A stretch of 64,000 bases of DNA. Source: Eutreptiella sp. 'Long Island Sound 2002' (lineage: Eukaryota > Euglenozoa > Euglenophyceae > Eutreptiales > Eutreptiaceae). The stretch is from positions 18,367,226-18,431,225 of the forward strand of contig OZ038400.1 of NCBI GenBank assembly GCA_964036045.1. Reading direction: 5' to 3'. The translations under genes and the position numbers were made by a program. Shown here one piece after another: positions 49,434-62,044 of the stretch (the first letter of the stretch is position 1; each line of letters opens with the position of its first letter). The notes under the pieces are model-generated. The model saw nothing but the letters and a program-made list of their open reading frames with translations. It did not search any database and was not told the origin of the DNA.

Positions 49434-50816
49434 GGCCGGTCGTCTTTGTGATCAATGAAAAAAAAAAAAAAAAAAAAAAAGAGGGCTGGTCGTCTTTGTG
49501 ATCAATGAAAAAAAAAAAAAAAAAAGGTGGCCGGTCGTCTTTGTGATAAATGAAAAAAAAAAAAAAAAAAAAAAGAGGGTTGGTCGTCTTTGTGATCAAC
49601 GAAAAAAAAAAAAAAAAAAGGGGCTGGTCGTCTTTGTGATCAATGAAAAAAAAAAAAAAAAAAAGAGAGGGCCGTTCGTCTTTGTGATCAATGAAAAAAA
49701 AAAAAAATAAATAAAAAAAGGGGGGGTGGTCGTCTTTGTGATCAATGAAAAAAAAAAAAAAAAAAAAAAGAGGGCTGGTCGTCTTTGTGATAAATGAAAA
49801 AAAAAAAAAAAAAAAAAAAGGGAGTTGGTCGTCTTTGTGATCAATGAAAAAAAAAAAAACAAAAAACAAAAAAAGAGGGCTGGTCGTCTTTGTGATTAAT
49901 GAAAAAAAAAAAAAAAAAAAAAAGAGGGCCGGTCGTCTTTGTGATCAATGAAAATAAAATAAAAAAAAAAAAAAAAAAGAGGGCTGGTCGTCTTTGTGAT
50001 CAATGAAAAAAAACACAAAAAAAAAAAAGGAGGGCTGGTCGTCTTTGTGATCAATGAAAAAAAAAAAAAAAAAAAAAGGAGGGCTGGTCGTCTTTGTGAT
50101 CAATGAAAAAAAAAAAAAAAGAAAAAAAAAGAGGGCCGGTCGTCTTTGTGATTAATGAAAAAAAAAAAAAAAAAAAGGGGGGGGCTGGTCGTCTTTGTGA
50201 TCAATGAAAAAAAAAAAAAAGAAAAAAAAAAAGAGGGCTGGGCGTCTTTGTGATCAATGAAAAAAAAAGAAAAAAAAAAAAGAGGGCTGGTCGTCTTTGT
50301 GATAAATGAAAAAAAAAAAAAAAAAAAAAGAGAGTTGGTCGTCTTGGTGATCAATGAAAAAAAAAAAAAAAAAAAAAAAAAGAGGGCTGGTCGTCTTTGT
50401 GATCAATGAAAAAAAAAAAAAAAAAAAGAGGGCTGGTCGTCTTTGTGATAAATGAAAAAAAAAAAAAAAAAAAAAAAGAGAGTTGGTCGTCTTTGTGATC
50501 AATGAAAAAAAAAAAAAAAAAGAAAAAAAAGAGGGCTGGTCGTCTTTGTGATTAATGAAAAAAAAAAAAAAAAAAAAAAAAGAGGGCTGGTCGTCTTTGT
50601 GATCAATGAAAAAAAAGAAAAAAAAAAAAAAAAAAAAGAGGGCTGGTCGTCTTTGTGATCAATGCAAAAAAAGAAAAAAAAAAAAAAAAAAGAAGGGGGC
50701 TGGTCTTCTTTGTGATCAATGAAAAAAAAAAAAAAAAAAAAAAGAGGGCTGGTCGTCTTTGTGATCAATGAAAAAAAAAAAAAAAAAAAGAGGGCTAGTC
50801 GTCTTTGTGATAAATG

Positions 50817-50847
<31 letters not shown>

Positions 50848-50971
50848 AGTTGGTCGTCTTTGTGATCAATGAAAAAAAAAAAAAGAAAAGAAAAAAAAGA
50901 GGGCTGGTCGTCTTTGTGATTAATGAAAAAAAAAAAAAAAAAAAAAAGAGGACTGGTCGTCTTTGTGATCA

Positions 50972-51002
<31 letters not shown>

Positions 51003-51090
51003 CTGGTCGTCTTTGTGATCAATGAAAAAAAAGAAAAAAAAAAAAAAAAAAGAGGGCTCGTCGTCTTTCTGATCAATACAAAAAAAAAAA
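47641..51090. repeat. About 3.5-kb higher-order repeat, right copy
   Basis: The landmarks of the left copy reappear in order: GTCATCAATG near 47,658, the TAATAAAATT tract near 47,790, GATCACTG near 47,983, CTTGGAGGG near 48,337, ACGATAGCTGG near 48,713, AACACAAAA near 49,994, GGTCTTCTTT near 50,703 and GAGGACTGG near 50,950. Near 51,055 the GGGCTCG unit runs straight into TTTCTGATCAATAC, one unit fewer than in the left copy (47,551-47,625). The offset drifts between about 3,490 and 3,520 bp because A-tract lengths differ. Confidence 0.82.
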
Positions 51091-51312
51091 AGAGGGCTGG
51101 TCGTCTTTGTGATCAATAAAAAAAAAAAAAAAAAAAAAAGAGGGCTGGTCGTCTTTGTGATCAATGAAAAAAAAAAAAAATAAGGGGGTTGGTCGTCTTT
51201 GTGATCAATGAAAAAAAAAAAAAAAAAGAAAAAGGGACTTGGTCGTCTTTGTGATCAATGAAAAAAAAAAAAAAAACACAAAAAAAAAGGGCTGGTCGTC
51301 TTTCCGATCAAT

Positions 51313-51343
<31 letters not shown>

Positions 51344-52501
51344 GCTGGTCGTCTTTGTGATCAATGAAAAAAAAAAAAAAAAAAAAAAAGAGGGCTGGTC
51401 GTCTTTGTGATCAATGAAAAAAAAAAAAAATAAGGGGGTTGGTCGTCTTTGTGATCAATGAAAAAAAAAAAAAAAAAAAAAAAAGAGGGCTCGTCGTCTT
51501 TGTGATCAATGAAAAAGAAAAAAAAAAAAATTAGACGGCTGGTCGTCTTTGTGATCAATGAAAAAAAAAAAGAAAAGAAAAAAAAGAGGGCTGGTCGTCT
51601 TTGTGATTAATGAAAAAAAAAAAAAAAAAAAAAAAGAGGACTGGTCGTCTTTGTGATCAATAAAAAAAAAAAAAAAAAAAAAAAAGAGGGCTGGTCGTCT
51701 TTGTGATCAATGAAAAAAAAAAAAAAAAAAAAAAAGGGGGGGCTGGTCGTCTTTGTGATCAATGAAAAAAAAGAAAAAAAAAAAAAAAAAAGAGGGCTCG
51801 TCGTCTTTGTGATCAATGAAAAAAAAAAAAAAAAAAAAAAAAAGGGCTGGTCGTCTTTCTGATCAATACAAAAAAAAAAAAAAGAGGGCTGGTCGTCTTT
51901 GTGATCAATAAAAAAAAAAAAAAAAAAAAGAGGGCTGGTCGTCTTTGTGATCAATGAAAAAAAAAAAAAAATAAGGGGGTTGGTCGTCTTTGTGATCAAT
52001 GAAAAAAAAAAAAAAAAAAAAAAAGGGAGTTGGTCGTCTTTGTGATCAATGAAAAAAAAAAAAAAAAAAAAAAAAAAGAGGGCTGGTCGTCTTTGTGATC
52101 AATGAAAAAAAAAAAAAAAAAAAAAAAAGAGGGCTGGTCGTCTTTGTGATCAATGAAAAAAAAAAAAAAAAAAAATTAAAGGGCTCGTCGTCTTTGTGAT
52201 CAATGAAAAAGAAAAAAAAAAAATTAGACGGCTGGTCGTCTTTGTGATCAATGAAAAAAAAAAAAAAAAAAAAAAAAAAGGGGTGGTCGTCTTTGTGATC
52301 AATAAAAAAAAAAAAAAAAATTAAAGGGCTGTTCGTCTTTGTGATCAATGAAAAAGAAAAAAAAAAAAAAATTAGACGGCTGGTCGTCTTTGTGATCAAT
52401 GAAAAAAAAAAAAAAAAAAAAAAAAGGGCTGGCCGTCTTTGTGATCAATAAAAAAAAAAAAAAGAAAAGAAAAAAAAAGGGCCGTTCGTCTTCTTGATTA
52501 C

Positions 52502-52532
<31 letters not shown>

Positions 52533-52751
52533 GGTGGTCGTCTTGTGATCTATAAAAAAAAAAAAAAAAAAAAAAAAAGAGGGCTGGTCGTCTTTGTGAT
52601 CAATGAAAAAAAAAAAAACATTAGAGGGCTGGTAGTCTTTGTGATCAATGAAAAAAAAAAAAAAAAAAAAAAAGAGGGCCGGTCGTCTTTGTGATCAAGG
52701 AAAAAAAAAAAAAAAAAAAAAAAAAAGAGGGCTGGTCGTCTTTGTGATCAA

Positions 52752-52782
<31 letters not shown>

Positions 52783-53478
52783 CCGGTCGTCTTTGTGATC
52801 AAAGGAAAAAAAAAAAAAAAAAAAAAAACAGGGCCGGTCGTCTTTGTGATCAATGAAAAAAAAAAAAAAAAAAAAAAAAAAGAGGGCCGGTCGTCTTTGT
52901 GATTTATGAAAAAAAAAAAAAATAAATAAAAAGAGGGCTGGTCGTCTTTGTGATCAATGAAAAAAAAAAAAGAAAAAAAAAAAAAGGGGGGGCCGGTCGT
53001 CTTTGTGATCAATGAAAAAAAAAAAAAAAAGAAAAAAGAGGGCCGCTCGTCTTTGTGATCAATGCAAAAAAAAAAAAAAAAGAAAAAAAAGAGGGCTGGT
53101 CGTCTTTGTGATTAATGAAAAAAAAAAAAAAAAAAAAAAGAGGGCTGGTCGTCTTTGTGATCAATGAAAAAAAAGAAAAAAAAAAAAAAAAAAAAAGAGG
53201 GGTGGTCGTCTTTGTGATCAATGAAAAAAAAGAAAAAAAAAAAAAAAAAAGAAGGGGGCTGGTCTTCTTTTTGATCAATGAAAAAAAAAAAAAAAAAAAA
53301 AGAGGGCTGGTCGTCTTTGTGATCAATGAAAAAAAAAAAAAAAAAAAAGAGGGCTGGTCGTCTTTGTGATAAATGAAAAAAAAAAAAAAAAAAAAAAAAA
53401 GGAAGTTGGTCGTCTTTGTGATCAATGAAAAAAAAAAAAAAAAAAAAAAAAGAGGGCTGGTCGTCTTTGTGATCAATG

Positions 53479-53510
<32 letters not shown>

Positions 53511-54372
53511 CTGGTCGTCTTTGTGATCAATGAAAAAAAAGAAAAAAAAAAAAAAGAAAGAGGGCTCGTCGTCTTTGTGATCAATGAAAAAAAAAAAAAA
53601 AAAAAAAAAAAGGGGCTGGTCGTCTTTGTGATCAATAAAAAAAAAAAAAAAAAAAAAGAGGGCTGGTCGTCTTTGTGATCAATGAAAAAAAAAAAAAAAT
53701 AAGGGGGTTGGTCGTCTTTGTGATCAATGAAAAAAAAAAAAAAAAAAAAAAAAGGGAGTTGGTCGTCTTTGTGATCAATGAAAAAAAAAAAAAACACAAA
53801 AAAAAAGGGCTGGTCGTCTTTCCGATCAATAAAAAAACAAAAAAAAAAAAAAAAAAAGAGGGCTGGTCGTCTTTGTGATCAATAAAAAAAAAAAAAAAAA
53901 AAAAAAAGAGGGCTGGTCGTCTTTGTGATCAATGAAGAAAAAAAAAAAATAAGGGGGTTGGTCGTCTTTGTGATCAATGAAAAAAAAAAAAAAAAAAAAA
54001 AAAAGAGGGCTGGTCGTCTTTGTGATGAATGAAAAAGAAAAAAAAAAAAAAAATTGAAGGGCTCGTCGTCTTTGTGATCAATGAAAAAGAAAAAAAAAAA
54101 ATTAGACGGCTGGTCGTCTTTGTGATCAATGAAAGAAAAAAAAAAAAAAAAAAAAAGGGGTGGTCGTCTTTGTGATCAATAAAAAAAAAAAAAAAAATTA
54201 AAGGGCTGTTCGTCTTTGTGATCAATGAAAAAGAAAAAAAAAAAAAATTAGACGGCTGGTCGTCTTTGTGATCAATGAAAAAAAAAAAAAAAAAAAAAAA
54301 TGGGCTGGCCGTCTTTGTGATCAATAAAAAAAAAAAAAAGAAAAGAAAAAAAAAGGGCCGGTCGTCTTCTTG

Positions 54373-54408
<36 letters not shown>

Positions 54409-54530
54409 GGCTGGTCGTCTTGTGATCAATAAAAAAAAAAAAAAAAAAAAAAAAAAGAGGGCTGGTCGTCTTTGTGATCAATGAAAAAAAAAAAAAAACA
54501 TTAGAGGGCTGGTAGTCTTTGTGATCAATG

Positions 54531-54562
<32 letters not shown>

Positions 54563-54585
54563 GCCGGTCGTCTTTGTGATCAAGG

Positions 54586-54618
<33 letters not shown>

Positions 54619-54746
54619 GCTGGTCGTCTTTGTGATCAATTAAAAAAAAAAAAAAAAAAAAAAAGGGGGCCGGTCGTCTTTGTGATCAAAGGAAAAAAAA
54701 AAAAAAAAAAAAAAAAAAACAGGGCCGGTCGTCTTTGTGATCAATG

Positions 54747-54772
<26 letters not shown>
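51091..54772. repeat. Array 2 segment rich in TTAGACGG / AATAAGGGGGTTGG units
   Basis: A new set of variants appears here that I did not see further left: AATAAGGGGGTTGG, TTTCCGATCAATA (51,301 and 53,820), TTAGACGGCTGG (51,531; 52,225; 52,371; 54,099; 54,248), CATTAGAGGG with GGTAGTC (52,618 and 54,499) and AACAGGGCCGG (52,829 and 54,719). The CATTAG and AACAGGG landmarks repeat at about 1.88 kb, so this is an earlier or rearranged round of the pattern seen at 57-62.5 kb. Confidence 0.75.
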
Positions 54773-54777
<5 letters not shown>

Positions 54778-55006
54778 GCCGGTCGTCTTTGTGATTTATG
54801 AAAAAAAAAAAAAAAAAAAAAAAAGAGGGCTGGTCGTCTTTGTGATCAATGAAAAAAAAAAAAGAAAAAAAAAAAAAAGGGGGGCCGGTCGTCTTTGTGA
54901 TCAATGAAAAAAAAAAAAAAAAAAAAAGAGGGCCGGTCGTCTTTGTGATCAATGCAAAAAAAAAAAAAAAAAAAAAAAACAGGGCCGGTCGTCTTTGTGA
55001 TCAATG

Positions 55007-55037
<31 letters not shown>

Positions 55038-55580
55038 GCCGGTCGTCTTTGTGATTTATGAAAAAAAAAAAAAATAAATAAAAAGAGGGCTGGTCGTCTT
55101 TGTGATCAATGAAAAAAAAAAAAAGAAAAAAAAAAAAAGGGGGGCCGGTCGTCTTTGTGATCAATGAAAAAAAAAAAAAAAAAAAAAAGAGGGCCGGTCG
55201 TCTTTGTGATCAATGCAAAAAAAAAAAAAAAAGAAAAAAAAGAGGGCTGGTCGTCTTTGTGATTAATGAAAAAAAAAAAAAAAAAAAAAAAGAGGGCTGG
55301 TCGTCTTTGTGATCAATGGAAAAAAAGAAAAAAAAAAAAAAAAAAAAAGAGGGCTGGTCGTCTTTGTGATCAATGAAAAAAACGAAAAAAAAAAAAAAAA
55401 AGAAGGGGGCTGGTCTTCTTTGTGATCAATGAAAAAAAAAAAAAAAAAAAAAAAAGAGGGCTGGTCGTCTTTGTGATCAATGAAAAAAAAAAAAAAAAAA
55501 GAGAGGGCTGGTCGTCTTTGTGATAAATGAAAAAAAAAAAAAAAAAAAAAAAAGAGAGTTGGTCGTCTTTGTGATCAATG

Positions 55581-55611
<31 letters not shown>

Positions 55612-55635
55612 GCTGGTCGTCTTTGTGATCAATGA

Positions 55636-55667
<32 letters not shown>

Positions 55668-56028
55668 CTGGTCGTCTTTGTGATCAATGAAAAAAAGGAA
55701 AAAAAAAAAAAAAAAGAGGGCTCGTCGTCTTTGTGATCAATGAAAAAAAAAAAAAAAAAAAAAAAAGGGCTGGTCGTCTTTCTGATCAATACAAAAAAAA
55801 AAAAAGAGGGCTGGTCGTCTTTGTGATCAATAAAAAAAAAAAAAAAAAAAAAAGAGGGCTGCTCGTCTTTGTGATCAATGAAAAAAAAAAAAAAATAAGG
55901 GGGTTGGTCGTCTTTGTGATCAATGAAAAAGAAAAAAAAAAAAAAAAAAAGGGAGTTGGTCGTCTTTGTGATCAATGAAAAAAAAAAAAAAAAACAAAAA
56001 AAAAGGACTGGTCGTCTTTCCGATCAAT

Positions 56029-56059
<31 letters not shown>

Positions 56060-56175
56060 GCTGGTCGTCTTTGTGATCAATAAAAAAAAAAAAAAAAAAA
56101 AAAAGAGGGCTGGTCGTCTTTGTGATCAATGAAAAAAAAAAAAAATAAGGGGGTTGGTCGTCTTTGTGATCAATG

Positions 56176-56202
<27 letters not shown>
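54773..56202. repeat. About 1.43-kb higher-order repeat, left copy
   Basis: Starts at a GAGGGCCGG unit ending GATTTATG. Landmarks are AACAGGGCCGG (54,979), GGTCTTCTTT (55,411), GGCTGCTCG (55,860), TTTCCGATC (56,018) and an AATAAGGGGG tract near 56,145. Each recurs 1,420-1,430 bp to the right. Confidence 0.8.
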
Positions 56203-56207
<5 letters not shown>

Positions 56208-56433
56208 GCCGGTCGTCTTTGTGATTTATGAAAAAAAAAAAAAAAAAAAAAAGAGGGCTGGTCGTCTTTGTGATCAATGAAAAAAAAAAAAGAAAAAAAA
56301 AAAAAGGGGGGCCGGTCGTCTTTGTGATCAATGAAAAAAAAAAAAAAAAAAAAAAGAGGGCCGGTCGTCTTTGTGATCAATGCAAAAAAAAAAAAAAAAA
56401 AAAAAACAGGGCCGGTCGTCTTTGTGATCAATG

Positions 56434-56464
<31 letters not shown>

Positions 56465-57004
56465 GCCGGTCGTCTTTGTGATTTATGAAAAAAAAAAAAA
56501 ATAAATAAAAAGAGGGCTGGTCGTCTTTGTGATCAATGAAAAAAAAAAAAGAAAAAAAAAAAAGGGGGGCCGGTCGTCTTTGTGATCAATGAAAAAAAAA
56601 AAAAAAAAAAAAAGAGGGCCGGTCGTCTTTGTGATCAATGCAAAAAAAAAAAAAAAGAAAAAAAAGAGGGCTGGTCGTCTTTGTGATTAATGAAAAAAAA
56701 AAAAAAAAAAAAAAGAGGGCTGGTCGTCTTTGTGATCAATGGAAAAAAAGAAAAAAAAAAAAAAAAAAAAAGAGGGCTGGTCGTCTTTGTGATCAATGAA
56801 AAAAAAGAAAAAAAAAAAAAAAAAAGAAGGGGGCTGGTCTTCTTTGTGATCAATGAAAAAAAAAAAAAAAAAAAAAAAAGAGGGCTGGTCGTCTTTGTGA
56901 TCAATGAAAAAAAAAAAAAAAAAAGAGAGGGCTGGTCGTCTTTGTGATAAATGAAAAAAAAAAAAAAAAAAAAAAAAGAGAGTTGGTCGTCTTTGTGATC
57001 AATG

Positions 57005-57035
<31 letters not shown>

Positions 57036-57060
57036 GCTGGTCGTCTTTGTGATCAATGAA

Positions 57061-57091
<31 letters not shown>

Positions 57092-57449
57092 CTGGTCGTC
57101 TTTGTGATCAATGAAAAAAAAGAAAAAAAAAAAAAAAAAGAGGGCTCGTCGTCTTTGTGATCAATGAAAAAAAAAAAAAAAAAAAAAAAAGGGCTGGTCG
57201 TCTTTCTGATCAATACAAAAAAAAAAAAGAGGGCTGGTCGTCTTTGTGATCAATAAAAAAAAAAAAAAAAAAAAAAGAGGGCTGCTCGTCTTTGTGATCA
57301 ATGAAAAAAAAAAAAAAATAAGGGGGTTGGTCGTCTTTGTGATCAATGAAAAAGAAAAAAAAAAAAAAAAAGGGAGTTGGTCGTCTTTGTGATCAATGAA
57401 AAAAAAAAAAAAACACAAAAAAAAAGGACTGGTCGTCTTTCCGATCAAT

Positions 57450-57481
<32 letters not shown>

Positions 57482-57600
57482 GCTGGTCGTCTTTGTGATC
57501 AATAAAAAAAAAAAAAAAAAAAAAAGAGGGCTGGTCGTCTTTGTGATCAATGAAAAAAAAAAAAAATAAGGGGGTTGGTCGTCTTTGTGATCAATGAAAA
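56203..57600. repeat. About 1.43-kb higher-order repeat, right copy
   Basis: Landmarks match the left copy: AACAGGG near 56,405, GGTCTTC near 56,833, GGCTGCTCG near 57,282, TTTCCGATC near 57,437 and AATAAGGGGG near 57,565. It then passes into GATGAATG and TTAGACGG units that do not follow the left copy. The end overlaps the start of the 2.7-kb repeat, showing successive rounds of duplication. Confidence 0.78.
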
Positions 57601-57991
57601 AAAAAAAAAAAAAAAAAAAAGAGGGCTGGTCGTCTTTGTGATGAATGAAAGAGAAAAAAAATAAAAAATTAAGGGGCTCGTCGTCTTTGTGATCAATGAA
57701 AAAGAAAAAAAAAAAAAATTAGACGGCTGGTCGTCTTTGTGATCAATGAAAAAAAAAAAAAAAAAAAAAAAAAAAGGGGTGGTCGTCTTTGTGATCAATA
57801 AAAAAAAAAAAAAAAATTAAAGGGCTGTTCGTCTTTGTGATCAATGAAAAAGAAAAAAAAAAAATTAGACGGCTGGTCGTCTTTGTGATCAATGAAAAAA
57901 AAAAAAAAAAAAAAAAAAAAGGGCTGGCCGTCTTTGTGATCAATAAAAAAAGAAAAAAGAAAAGAAAAAAAAAGGGCCGGTCGTCTTCTTG

Positions 57992-58027
<36 letters not shown>

Positions 58028-58149
58028 GGTGGTCGTCCTGTGATCAATAAAAAAAAAAAAAAAAAAAAAAAAAAGAGGGCTGGTCGTCTTTGTGATCAAT
58101 GAAAAAAAAAAAAAAAACATTAGAGGGCTGGTAGTCTTTGTGATCAATG

Positions 58150-58180
<31 letters not shown>

Positions 58181-58203
58181 GCCGGTCGTCTTTGTGATCA
58201 AGG

Positions 58204-58236
<33 letters not shown>

Positions 58237-58257
58237 GCTGGTCGTCTTTGTGATCAA

Positions 58258-58288
<31 letters not shown>

Positions 58289-58989
58289 CCGGTCGTCTTT
58301 GTGATGGAAGGAAAAAAAAAAAAAAAAAAAAAAAACAGGGCCGGTCGTCTTTGTGATCAATGAAAAAAAAAAAAAAAAAAAAAAAAAAGAGGGCCGGTCG
58401 TCTTTGTGATTTATGAAAAAAAAAAAAATAAATAAAAAGAGGGCTGGTCGTCTTTGTGATCAATGAAAAAAAAAAAAAGAAAAAAAAAAGGGGGGGGGCC
58501 GGTCGTCTTTGTGATCAATGAAAAAAAAAAAAAAAAAAAAAAAGAGGGCCGGTCGTCTTTGTGATCAATGCAAAAAAAAAAAACAAAGAAAAAAAAGAGG
58601 GCTGGTCGTCTTTGTGATTAATGAAAAAAAAAAAAAAAAAAAAAAAAGAGGGCTGGTCGTCTTTGTGATCAATGAAAAAAAAGAAAAAAAAAAAAAAAAA
58701 AAAAAGAGGGCTGGTCGTCTTTGTGATCAATGAAAAAAAAAAAGAAAAAAAAAAAAAAAGAAGGGGGCTGGTCTTCTTTGTGATCAATGAAAAAAAAAAA
58801 AAAAAAAAAAAGAGGGCTGGTCGTCTTTGTGATCAATGAAAAAAAAAAAAAAAAAAAGAGGGCTGGTCGTCTTTGTGATAAATGAAAAAAAAAAAAAAAA
58901 AAAAAAAAAGAGAGTTGGTCGTCTTTGTGATCAATGAAAAAAAAAAAAAAAAAAAAAAAAAGAGGGCTGGTCGTCTTTGTGATCAATGA

Positions 58990-59021
<32 letters not shown>

Positions 59022-59375
59022 CTGGTCGTCTTTGTGATCAATGAAAAAAAAAAAAAAAAAAAAAAGAGGGCTCGTCGTCTTTGTGATCAATGAAAAAAAA
59101 AAAAAAAAAAAAAAAGGGCTGGTCGTCTTTCTGATCAATACAAAAAAAAAAAAAGAGGGCTGGTCGTCTTTGTGATCAATAAAAAAAAAAAAAAAAAAAA
59201 AAAGAGGGCTGGTCGTCTTTGTGATCAATGAAAAAAAAAAAAATAAGGGGGTTGGTCGTCTTTGTGATCAATGAAAAAAAAAAAAAAAAAGAAAAGGGAG
59301 TTGGTCGTCTTTGTGATCAATGAAAAAAAAAAAAAAAAAACAAAAAAAAAAGGGCTGGTCGTCTTTCCGATCAAT

Positions 59376-59407
<32 letters not shown>

Positions 59408-59889
59408 GCTGGTCGTCTTTGTGATCAATAAAAAAAAAAAAAAAAAAAAAAAGAGGGCTGGTCGTCTTTGTGATCAATGAAAAAAAAAAAAAATAAGGGG
59501 GTTGGTCGTCTTTGTGATCAATGAAAAAAAAAAAAAAAAAAAAAAAAGAGGGCTGGTCGTCTTTGTGATGAATGAAAAAGAAAAAAAAAAAAAAAAATTA
59601 AAGGGCTGGTCGTCTTTGTGATGAATGAAAAAGAAAAAAAAAAAATGAAAGGGTCGGTCGTCTTTGTGATCAATGAAAAAAAAAAAAATTAGACGGCTGG
59701 TCGTCTTTGTGATCAATGAAAAAAAAAAAAAAAAAAAAAAAAGGGGTGGTCGTCTTTGTGATCAATAAAAAAAAAAAAAAAAAAAATTAAAGGACTGTTC
59801 GTCTTTGTGATCAATGAAAAAGAAAAAAAAAAAAAATTAGACGGCTGGTCGTCTTTGTGATCAATGAAAAAAAAAAAAAAAAAAAAAAA
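57190..59889. repeat. About 2.7-kb higher-order repeat, left copy
   Basis: Begins at TTTCTGATCAATAC. Landmarks are GGCTGCTCG (57,282), TTTCCGATC (57,437), CATTAGAGGG (58,118), the private GATGGAAGG variant (near 58,303), AACAGGG (58,335), GGTCTTC (58,767), a second TTTCCGATC (59,364), GGGTCGG (near 59,651) and TTAGACGG (59,688 and 59,837). All recur about 2.64-2.70 kb to the right. Confidence 0.8.
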
Positions 59890-60151
59890 AGGGCTGGTCG
59901 TCTTTCTGATCAATACAAAAAAAAAAAAAGAGGGCTGGTCGTCTTTGTGATCAATAAAAAAAAAAAAAAAAAAAAAAGAGGGCTGCTCGTCTTTGTGATC
60001 AATGAAAAAAAAAAAAAATAAGGGGGTTGGTCGTCTTTGTGATCAATGAAAAAGAAAAAAAAAAAAAAAAAAAGGGAGTTGGTCGTCTTTGTGATCAATG
60101 AAAAAAAAAAAAAAACACAAAAAAAAAGGACTGGTCGTCTTTCCGATCAAT

Positions 60152-60183
<32 letters not shown>

Positions 60184-60692
60184 GCTGGTCGTCTTTGTGA
60201 TCAATAAAAAAAAAAAAAAAAAAAAAAAGAGGGCTGGTCGTCTTTGTGATCAATGAAAAAAAAAAAAAATAAGGGGGTTGGTCGTCTTTGTGATCAATGA
60301 AAAAAAAAAAAAAAAAAAAAAAAGAGGGCTGGTCGTCTTTGTGATGAATGAAAAAGAAAAAAAATAAAAAATTAAGGGGCTCGTCGTCTTTGTGATCAAT
60401 GAAAAAGAAAAAAAAAAAAAATTAGACGGCTGGTCGTCTTTGTGATCAATGAAAAAAAAAAAAAAAAAAAAAAAAAAAGGGGTGGTCGTCTTTGTGATCA
60501 ATAAAAAAAAAAAAAAATTAAAGGGCTGTTCGTCTTTGTGATCAATGAAAAAGAAAAAAAAAAAATTAGACGGCTGGTCGTCTTTGTGATCAATGAAAAA
60601 AAAAAAAAAAAAAAAAAAAAAGGGCTGGCCGTCTTTGTGATCAATAAAAAAAGAAAAAAGAAAAGAAAAAAAAAGGGCCGGTCGTCTTCTTG

Positions 60693-60727
<35 letters not shown>

Positions 60728-60847
60728 GGTGGTCGTCCTGTGATCAATAAAAAAAAAAAAAAAAAAAAAAAAGAGGGCTGGTCGTCTTTGTGATCAATGA
60801 AAAAAAAAAAAAAAACATTAGAGGGCTGGTAGTCTTTGTGATCAATG

Positions 60848-60878
<31 letters not shown>

Positions 60879-60901
60879 GCCGGTCGTCTTTGTGATCAAG
60901 G

Positions 60902-60933
<32 letters not shown>

Positions 60934-61059
60934 GCTGGTCGTCTTTGTGATCAATTAAAAAAAAAAAAAAAAAAAAAAAGGGGGCCGGTCGTCTTTGTGA
61001 TGGAAGGAAAAAAAAAAAAAAAAAAAAAAAAACAGGGCCGGTCGTCTTTGTGATCAATG

Positions 61060-61090
<31 letters not shown>

Positions 61091-61624
61091 GCCGGTCGTC
61101 TTTGTGATTTATGAAAAAAAAAAAAAAATAAAAAGAGGGCCGGTCGTCTTTGTGATCAATGAAAAAAAAAAAAAAAAAAAAAAGAGGGCCGGTCGTCTTT
61201 GTGATCAATGCAAAAAAAAAAAACAAAGAAAAAAAAGAGGGCTGGTCGTCTTTGTGATTAATGAAAAAAAAAAAAAAAAAAAAAAAGAGGGCTGGTCGTC
61301 TTTGTGATCAATGAAAAAAAAGAAAAAAAAAAAAAAAAAAAAAAGAGGGCTGGTCGTCTTTGTGATCAATGAAAAAAAAAAAGAAAAAAAAAAAAAAGAA
61401 GGGGGCTGGTCTTCTTTGTGATCAATGAAAAAAAAAAAAAAAAAAAAAAGAGGGCTGGTCGTCTTTGTGATCAATGAAAAAAAAAAAAAAAAAAGAGGGC
61501 TGGTCGTCTTTGTGATAAATGAAAAAAAAAAAAAAAAAAAAAAAAGAGAGTTGGTCGTCTTTGTGATCAATGAAAAAAAAAAAAAAAAAAAAAAAAAGAG
61601 GGCTGGTCGTCTTTGTGATCAATG

Positions 61625-61656
<32 letters not shown>

Positions 61657-62012
61657 GCTGGTCGTCTTTGTGATCAATGAAAAAAAAAAAAAAAAAAAAA
61701 AAGAGGGCTCGTCGTCTTTGTGATCAATGAAAAAAAAAAAAAAAAAAAAAAAGGGCTGGTCGTCTTTCTGATCAATACAAAAAAAAAAAAAGAGGGCTGG
61801 TCGTCTTTGTGATCAATAAAAAAAAAAAAAAAAAAAAAAAGAGGGCTGGTCGTCTTTGTGATCAATGAAAAAAAAAAAAAATAAGGGGGTTGGTCGTCTT
61901 TGTGATCAATGAAAAAAAAAAAAAAAAAGAAAAGGGAGTTGGTCGTCTTTGTGATCAATGAAAAAAAAAAAAAAAAAACAAAAAAAAAGGGCTGGTCGTC
62001 TTTCCGATCAAT

Positions 62013-62044
<32 letters not shown>

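Noticed and set aside
40931-61660. G-runs of 7-11 bases (near 40,931; 43,922; 46,670; 47,493; 53,504; 55,660; 58,490; 61,649) as G-quadruplexes
   Set aside because: Each is a single run next to an A-tract, without the four closely spaced G-tracts needed for an intramolecular quadruplex.
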